From Stercorarius parasiticus (taxonomy: Eukaryota > Chordata > Aves > Charadriiformes > Stercorariidae), in assembly GCA_013396915.1 (NCBI GenBank), contig VWZL01000433.1, positions 124,001 to 188,000 on the forward strand: 64,000 nucleotides of DNA, in the 5' to 3' direction. Under the pieces are notes generated by a model. It ran no database searches. It worked only from the letters and a program-made list of their open reading frames with translations, and was not told the origin of the DNA. Both the position numbers and the translations under genes were made by a program. This document shows, piece after piece, positions 12,524 to 64,000 of the stretch (positions within the stretch are counted from its first letter, which is position 1; every line of letters starts with the position of its first letter).

Positions 12524-12629
12524 TGACGTCACTGGCCTCACCCGGAGTGATATCACTGGCGTTGTCTGGAGTGACATCACTGGTACAGCCTGGAAGTGAC
12601 GTCACTGCCACAGCCCGGAAATTACATCA
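12524..12629. repeat. Tandem array of CRE/ATF-like palindromes upstream of TTC32
   Basis: Five units of 24-25 bases, each centred on an 8-base palindrome or near-palindrome: TGACGTCA (12524-12531), TGATATCA (12548-12555), TGACATCA (12572-12579), TGACGTCA (12597-12604) and TTACATCA (12622-12629). Two are perfect cAMP-response elements. They lie about 50-150 bases upstream of the TTC32 ATG, where bZIP factors such as CREB/ATF commonly act in CpG-island promoters. Binding is inferred. Confidence 0.85.
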
Positions 12630-12630
12630 C

Positions 12631-13166
12631 TGTCACAGCACTCTACTAAACATTTCTACGAAGGAAAAAGAAGCTAAAATACCAGGGCGGGGGGGAAAGT
12701 ATTTGTTAGTATTTAATATTTTCCCTACAAACTGGTGTTTATTCTTACCCGGCCTCGGTTGGGCGAGAGGCGTTCCTTGCCCTGGCAGATGGCACAGAGA
12801 GGCCTTGCGCTCTCCTCGCAGAAAGGAGGGCACAGCCCCCGCCTCATGGGTGGTGGCAGCTGCCCAGTGCCGGCCGGTCCCCAGGAGAGCTCTGGGCACA
12901 CAACAGGAGCAGAGGCTCACATCCAGAAAACACAAGGGCGAGGGGAAACAGCGTCCTCAAACCTTGGTGCGTAACAAGGATGACAGTTCATCTCTGGAAA
13001 TCCGCTCAGCAGCTGCTCTCTTCGAGCTGCTTAAGGAAAGTAGCTCGTTAGCAGATGCCAGTTTGAAGGTTTATGGAGGTTTCTCCTTAACCAGCTGAAA
13101 GCATCGCCAAAGCTCATGGACCCAGACGCAGAGTAGCGGCACCGATCCCTAAATGCTGGCGAGCCC
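12631..13166. other. Short gap between WDR35 3' end and TTC32 promoter
   Basis: About 0.5 kb between the two same-strand genes. A plus-strand open frame crosses it but shows no recognisable domain and overlaps the CRE repeats, so I do not call a gene. Confidence 0.55.
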
Positions 13167-13172
13167 TTTATT
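13167..13172 (-). terminator. WDR35: Candidate poly(A) signal of WDR35
   Basis: Minus-strand AATAAA about 600 bases past the WDR35 stop. It is the only exact match I found in this 3' region. Confidence 0.45.
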
Positions 13173-13377
13173 GCTAGGGTGGGTCTAAATACACGCAGCA
13201 AAAGGAAACAGCACAGAGGTGTCTGCCTAAGCTGGTACCATCCCTCTGGAAAAACAGTAGTAGAAAAACGTCTACAATAATATTATCACAGCTACTGTGG
13301 CATTATTTCAACTCAGTAATTACTTCCTTCCAAAAATTGTGGATTTTGAGAAGACCCAATAATTTCCTATGGAATTA

Positions 13378-13404
13378 CAAAAAAAAAAAAAAANAAAAAA
13401 AAAA
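13378..13404 (+). repeat. Poly(A) tract with ambiguous base
   Basis: About 25 A with an N at 13394, within the presumed WDR35 3' UTR (poly-U in the transcript). The N marks a homopolymer sequencing problem. Confidence 0.85.
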
Positions 13405-13775
13405 GAACAAAACCAAAAAAATGGAGCTTGCTCAGAGTAAAATGTACTAAAGATGAACCTACATTCAATTCATATGTTTTGAAACTAAGCTCAATTTACA
13501 GTTAGAAAATAATTCTTTTACCTTAAAACGTTATTAAAAATGTAACAAAAAACTTGAGTCTATTAACACAGTTGTTTCTTCACGTAAGTGGAACTGGTAA
13601 AGATTTCTCTTGGGGGTTTGGGTTTTTTTTTTTTTTAAGTGTTTCTCTAATAGTGGCACTATCTGTTACAATACAGTACCCGAGTTGTATTTTAAAATAT
13701 AGCACATCATTGGTAACATTTTAGAATTTTTAGGAGACATAACAGATACGAGGATAAACAGTCCTTCATCCTCTG

Positions 13776-58108
<44,333 letters not shown>

Positions 58109-58181
58109 CCTGGCGGAGCGGGCCGAAGGGTGCCGACCCACACCGCTCCCCTCAGGGCGGCGCGGCCCCCCTGGCAACCGC

Positions 58182-58195
58182 GTCACCCTGGCAAC
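58182..58195 (-). promoter_or_regulatory. RFX X-box in the WDR35 promoter
   Basis: Minus-strand GTTGCCAGGGTGAC fits the X-box consensus RYYNYY-N(1-3)-RRNRAC exactly, with a 2-base spacer. It lies about 75 bases upstream of the ATG. A second GTTGCC half-site follows at 58173-58178. RFX factors drive ciliary genes through such sites, including IFT genes. Confidence 0.8.
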
Positions 58196-58215
58196 CGCCG
58201 CCGGAAATTGATCCG

Positions 58216-58223
58216 ACTTCCGG
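58216..58223 (-). promoter_or_regulatory. ETS-type site CCGGAAGT
   Basis: Exact match to the ETS/GABPA core consensus on the minus strand, about 20 bases beyond the X-box. Common in CpG-island promoters. Confidence 0.65.
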
Positions 58224-58278
58224 GAGCGGGAGGAGAAGCCCGCCCTCTGGCGCCAGGCACACGCGCTCCCGTCCCTGT

Positions 58279-58310
58279 GGGGGCGGGGTGAAGCTCTGAC
58301 CCCGCCCCCC
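58279..58310. promoter_or_regulatory. GC boxes upstream of WDR35
   Basis: GGGGCGGGG and CCCCGCCCC on opposite strands about 15 bases apart, typical Sp1/KLF sites. Confidence 0.65.
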
Positions 58311-58420
58311 GAGGTGGCCGTTGAAGCGCGCGGGCGCCCTGAGGTAAATGGCGTGGGTGGCGCGGGCCGCTGTGGGGGTGGGCGATGTTCCCGCTCCCTC
58401 AGAGGGTGCTGCCGGCACCC

Positions 58421-61400
58421 ACAGCCAGGGCTACTCAGCCAGTTACATACACAGATGAATAACTCCTTGATTCGGTGGGTCAGAGAGGGTAAGCGAGTCC
58501 GGTGGCTGCTGTTACAAAGCTCTTGGACCCTGAGCGGGGGGGAAGGATCAAGGCTTGGTGTGTGCCCGCAGGAGGGGTGCAGGGGCCTTCAGGAGGAGAC
58601 GGGCTCTGCAGCACTGATGGCAAGCTAGGTCGGACCCAGCTGCAAAGTAAATATTTTCCGTACCGAAGCTGCTTTGTAGATGATTGACAGAAAAGGGGAA
58701 CATGGGAGATGTACAGAAGATGGTCCATCCTGTGTCTTCTGCATCGTGCTCTAAGAAGTGGCCTGCTTGACATGGGAGGAACAGAAGTGCCATGTCTCCC
58801 AGGGCATCCCCCTCACTTTCATAGCAGTTAAGCACTCCACAGTGCAATTACTCACAGTGCAAACGCTGAAATATAAGCAATTTGTTCAATGTCAAAGGAG
58901 GATCATGGTGAAGTCAAGTTCTTAAACCTGTGTGTCGTCAAGTTTAGTGCGTTCCCCTCTGCTCAGAGAAGATAACTGGAAGTGCAGAGAAACAGAACCA
59001 GCCACAGCTTATCGTGACGTTTTGTTGAAGTTCCATGAACACAGAACAGTGAGGAGCCTGGGCATCCAGCTTTTTGACTGATGCCAACTTAGAGGCACAT
59101 ATGTAAGAGAGAACTATAAAGCAAAGCTGGCTGAATCCCTCTGAACATCTTAGAGCTGAATAAGATAGCTAAAGGTATTTTAGAAAATGCCTGTGGTCAG
59201 GCAGTTGGACTAGATGATCGTAGGTCACTTCCAACTGAAATATTTATTCTATTCTATTCTATTTATTCTGAATAAAAATAATTTTAAAATACCATCCAAA
59301 AGATTAAATTTAGTTCTTTTCATAACAGTTCTCTGCATTAAAGTTCTACTGCCACAATAATTAAGATAGCATAATTACTTATTCCATATCAAGCATATCT
59401 TTACTTAAAATAAAAATTTTCAGTGAATAGGACATGCTGGTATGTCCTATTTTTAAGAAATCGCTTCTATCCTTGGAATTTTATCTGGTGCTCATAAACG
59501 AAGTGAGACAAGATAATTGCTCAGAGGAATTGAATGTAAATACTATCATTTTTAACATAAAATGGAGTTACAAATACTAATGCATGAAACAAAGCCTGCC
59601 CAGCTGACAGCTTGCAAGACACATCTGGCCTCCAGGACAATTTTCCACTATGGTATAAAATTATACATCTCGTCTGACAACTGGCCTTAGTGTAAATGGA
59701 GCTGATGTCATCCACTCCCAATTGCCAAGAAGTTGAAAGGTCTTGCATTAGATTTACAACTTGTTTATTCTTAACAATTGCGGAGGCCAAGGCATACTTC
59801 TGGCCCTGTAAATCCTTGTATAATACCCATGTTTAAGCAGAGGACATGAAAGTAAGCAAAGTGAAGTGCTGGATATAAAACTCCATGACTTACAGAAAAA
59901 AATATGCATACACAGCACTTTAAGGAAGCAAGTGTAGCATAGCAAGGTTGTCCCACAGTAACCTAATTGAACTACAGCAAATTAATATCAAATTAATAAC
60001 ACAAAATATTAACCACAGACCAATCCAGCAGTCTCGGAAAGTTTATAGTCTGATTTTTAGCCCTTGCTGAAGCTATGTCCCATGTTCACCTGTGCTATTT
60101 AGCATTATATTCTAATGTACGGTTACTGTATAGACATATCTGAAGTCTCACTCACATGCGCAGTGAACGTCATAACTGAACTGCCCACCGATTTTCCTTC
60201 CAGTTGTTTGTATCTATTATGTGCAGGGTATGAAGCAAGCACAGATGTTGTTATAGTATGTCCTTGGCATACAAGCTACTGATACAATATTTTGTGTAAT
60301 TATATTGCAAAGCTCTACAAAGTATGTTGGATTTTTCAATTCTAAAAAAAAAAGAAGAGTAATCATAGTTTTGAGTCTACCTTCAAATTTATTTATATAT
60401 CGTTTTTAGAGCATTTGGATGATTACAAATGCCAAGTATGCAAAATGAGTGGATTCCTTTCACAACTAAATTTTTTAATTGTTAGCTTGTGCATTTTATC
60501 CTACAAGCCCAATTGATACAAGTAGTCCCAGTAAAATCCGTGGTATGACAACAGGTATGACTAATAACATAAGTAAATCTTGCAGGATAAAAACCTTAAA
60601 TTGGAGGATGTCTTTCATCCTTCTGAATGTTAAACAACATTATTAATACTTGAAATTACTATTAAACCTTTTATCTGTATTAACAAAGACTTGTAGGTTT
60701 TAAAATCAAACAGATCTTTTTCCAACTGTGTGACTTGGGGATAGTATCCTGTTTAATTATGTGAATTTCTTCCATTTATGCCTCCTTTATCTTTGAGGTT
60801 TTGTTTCCTTGTTTTTGTTAAACACTTTATTTCGTAACACATTCTTTAAGTCGTATACAAAAAAACTTCCAACGTCAGTATGCTGATCATACTTTATTTT
60901 ATTAAAATAAGTTACAAGACCCCAAATGACTTCCCCATTTAATGGACAGATGACATAGGCACATTTTTTATTCTGCCTTGCGACTTCACAGTTTTATATA
61001 ATGTGATATACTGTATCCATTCAGTTTTTTCTGTATTTATTTATAAAATGCAGTTACTGCAGAAAAGCAGTACCTGCTGTACTACTTGTAGTAAGTACAT
61101 CGTGAAGCACAGCTCTTATAGGTAGCTTTATGGTTATGAAGTGACTGTACATGAAGATCCTCAGGGTCACTGTATTTTCAAGACTGTCATCTTCCTGAAG
61201 TCTTCTCGACATTTGTCAATAATAACAAACCAACTGCTGTTTTGTAAGCTGTGCAACAAAATAAAGCTTGCTGAACACAATAAAAAGGATTGCTTCTGAA
61301 AGATTATTTTAGAATTAAGTAGAATGATAGCTCAGACGACCTGCTGTCTGCTTTGATATGCCTGCAGCTTCTCAGACACTTCATCTAGTGGTCAGTTGTT

Positions 61401-63930
61401 AAGGAAAATGTAATAGATGGCTGTAATTTATAAGGTTTGGTTTATTCATACTCTTTCTCATTGCTACATTTTCAACAGTCTGTTTCCTAAATGAGGTCAA
61501 TACATGCTTGAACCAGAGATTTCAAAACGTTTTAGAGATTTGACAAGGTCTGGCAACTTCCCAAATGATCTCAATAATTTCTTAGAAGGAGCTGGACCAA
61601 GTGACATTCAGGGCTGAGAAGCAGCAGCTGATTGTCTCCTTTGCTTTTTCCAGGTTGTCTTGAAAGGATGCCAGTGATACAAATTACACACTAAAGAATA
61701 ACTTTGAAAGAAAGCCTCAGTTCTTTGTAATAAAGTATATTCATAACTTGAAACCACCACATTTTCTTGCTTAACATTAGCTCTTTGGGGCAAAAAGATT
61801 GTTCTCTGAAGCATGTACTACTATTGAGATGACGTTACAGGTTTAACTATCTTGGTGTTCAGTTTTAAGTACTTAGATTCCCTGTAATTATATATTATAA
61901 TCTAAGGAAAATCGGAGTCTTCCCTTCACCTTTTCCAGGAAGATAAACCAAACTCCAGGCACACTGCAAGGAGAGGGATTTGCAGTTACACCTTATAAAA
62001 ATAACTTTGAATTTATTCAAGAACTGGGAAAGTCTTGTGTCCTTGGCAGAAGCTTTCATTTGGCTTTCAGAAACTTTGGTGAACTGAAAAATTCATTTAT
62101 CTGTATAAATAGTGAGTTAACATATAAAACTTACTAGTGTCCTGCTTTGCTTTCCTTCTTTGATTAATCCTAAATACCCCACTCTTCCTTGATTTTGAAG
62201 CTGCTGGGATCAGGATGACAACCACAGACGTAGTGCTTCCCTGAATGAATTCCTATTTGAACGAGGGCACCTTTTACAGAAAAAAGCATGCAGTCTCAAA
62301 AATTTCTAGTGATGAAAATCTTGGTAAATTGTCCCAGTGATCAACCACTCTCACTTCTAAAAATTGTGCCTTATGTTGAATCACAGCTTGCCCAACTTTC
62401 AGTTATGAGTCCCTGCCACGCCATCTGAGGGCATTTATTCCAGCATTCAGGTACCACAGAGTTCACCACTTTCTCTTTTTTTTATTTTTTTTTTCTCTCC
62501 CACATGTTTGTGAAATGTCAAGTCCAGGGGCTGACCACATTTCTCTTTACTGCCACAGGTGCCGCACTGCAGCAAATGAAGCTGGCAAATTCCAGCGCAG
62601 CATAGCAGGCACCAGCCAGCCTGCACCCCGGATGTCCTGCGGACCCAAGGCTTGCCCAGTGCCTCCAGCCTCGGCACCCAGCCTCGCAGCTCTCCCATTC
62701 TCGTATATCCCAGCAGCTGGGTATTAATAAGCTAGCACATTTTCACGGAGAAGGTGGTGGTGCATGAAAATTGCTTGGGACAGGGCCTGTCTGCAGAGTT
62801 GGGATGCAGAGGAATAACCGCAGCAATGGTCAGACTGTTGTCACACTGCCTGTTTTGCGTGTCTTGAAAATTTTGGGACATGCACACACTACTAATAGGA
62901 GGGGTCAAAACTGAACATTTGCTGTAACAGTAAAATCATCTGGAAGAATTATGAACAAAGCAGTACTTGATGCTCAACATAGCATGTATCATCTAGGTGA
63001 CATGGACACGTGCATTTTATCTGTATCTTGATACTAAAGCCCTTCATGAAATATGAAAGCATAATGGTATTTGCAACAACCAAGATTTTGCTCCATAACT
63101 TTTCTAAAATTAATAGGAAAATAGATTCTGTTGTGAGGTGTGTCCCTGGCTCCCATCAAAGCAGCTCCCTCTAAAATACCAGTAAAGAGCTGAATGCAGA
63201 TCATGTAAGAAAAAGGATATATTTTGTGGACAGAGCTTCAAGACGTGAGGTGACTGAGTCCTGCAGGGCAGCTATGGCTTCACACTTACAGGATTCTTCA
63301 GTTGTTACGAGGCTGCTCGTTATGGCTCCTAAGTGAGAAAACAGCATTTAGAATATTTATGATAATTATTGAACTTTTAAAACACTTGATTCTGCAATGG
63401 GAGTTGAACTCATGCTGTGAGATTACAGCAAACTGCAACCGAGAGCAGTCGGGAAGGAGGGACGGCAGTGAACAGGCGTTGGCGTGCAGTGAGAGATACG
63501 AGTGTCATAGTCCAGAAACAGGACAGGCAAGAGCAGAGCAGGGAAGCAGAAGCCTGCCTACCTGGATCCTCTGCATTCTTTACATTAGACCATTATTGAA
63601 CAAAATATAAAAAGAGGCCTGAGTGCAGGGACCAACCGGCCTCCCCATCAACTCTGATTGCTAGACTAGAGTAAATCTTCCCTTCACCTGTTATCTCTTC
63701 CCTCTCATCCAGACTATCCCCCCGTCCCAAAAGGTAGGGCACCCTGGAATGTGAAATGAGTGTGTTCAAGTGATGCAGACTGAGAAGAACGTGCAGTCCA
63801 GATCTCTAAGTAGGACTTTGACCATCAGACTGTCCACACAGGAAGGCCACTGGCATCACTGTAAACAGAATCTATCCAATTAATTGTATTTAAGGCCATG
63901 ACTAACTTGTTGAGCTTCTCTTCAGAAAAA
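58421..63930. other. Intergenic upstream of WDR35, no gene recognised
   Basis: About 5.5 kb. In mammals MATN3 follows WDR35 in this direction, but no matrilin exon is recognisable here. The area has one CR1 tail, and only short open frames with no domain on either strand. Confidence 0.6.
59190..59270 (+). mobile_element. CR1 LINE 3' tail fragment
   Basis: Contains tcaggcagttggactagatg and cacttccaactgaa, then a (TTCTA)n tail. The words match the end of the 36.7-36.9 kb copy, so both belong to one CR1 subfamily. Confidence 0.8.
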
Positions 63931-64000
63931 TGATAGAATCATAAAATGGTTTGGGTTGTAAGGGACCTTTAAAGGTCATCTAGTCCAACCTCTCCTGCCA
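63931..64000 (-). mobile_element. CR1 LINE 3' end, cut by the window edge
   Basis: On the plus strand tgatagaatcataaaatggt, then aagggacctttaaaggtcat and ctagtccaacctc, the reverse complement of a CR1 3' end. It continues beyond the window. Confidence 0.88.

Noticed and set aside
58421..64000. MATN3 exons expected from mammalian gene order
   Set aside because: No von Willebrand A, EGF-like or coiled-coil matrilin segment could be read on either strand; the gene probably starts beyond the window.

Overview
This window is a stretch of a bird (sauropsid) nuclear genome. Several CR1 LINE copies with the usual heavy 5' truncation, a zona-pellucida-type egg-coat gene, and a TTC32-WDR35 gene pair with many AT-rich introns and CpG-rich promoters all point that way. 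I see no bacterial, organellar, viral, CRISPR, rRNA or tRNA gene. There is one 492-base assembly gap (24978-25469) and two single ambiguous bases (12478 and 13394).

Layout from left to right. Positions 1 to about 3540 (+) hold the last eight exons of a ZP-domain egg-envelope glycoprotein gene, probably ZPAX, whose start lies outside the window. About 3.5-10.6 kb is intergenic and contains a 1.65 kb decayed CR1. Positions 10911-12476 (-) hold TTC32, a small three-exon TPR protein with a CpG-island promoter carrying a tandem array of CRE-like palindromes. Positions 13776-58108 (-) hold WDR35 (IFT121). I could place all 27 coding exons, and together they give an uninterrupted 1169-residue protein. 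Introns make up most of the span and contain CR1 pieces, simple repeats and G-rich tracts. Positions 58.2-58.4 kb are the WDR35 promoter, with an RFX X-box, an ETS site and GC boxes. The rest, to 64 kb, is intergenic with two CR1 tails and no recognised gene.

How the genes relate. WDR35 is a core subunit of the IFT-A complex for retrograde ciliary transport and import of membrane proteins into the cilium, and the X-box in its promoter fits that role. TTC32 lies head-to-tail just downstream of WDR35 on the same strand, with only about 0.5-0.6 kb between the likely WDR35 poly(A) site and the TTC32 promoter. The ZP gene converges on TTC32 from the other side and has no functional tie to it that the sequence shows.

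No wholly new system is evident. The most noteworthy signals are the CRE minisatellite upstream of TTC32, which stays open in frame with the coding region as an octapeptide repeat; the perfect X-box of WDR35; a GC-AG intron and a membrane-anchor-less last exon in the ZP gene; a CR1-spanning gap that looks undersized by about 360 bases; and a nested CR1 insertion.
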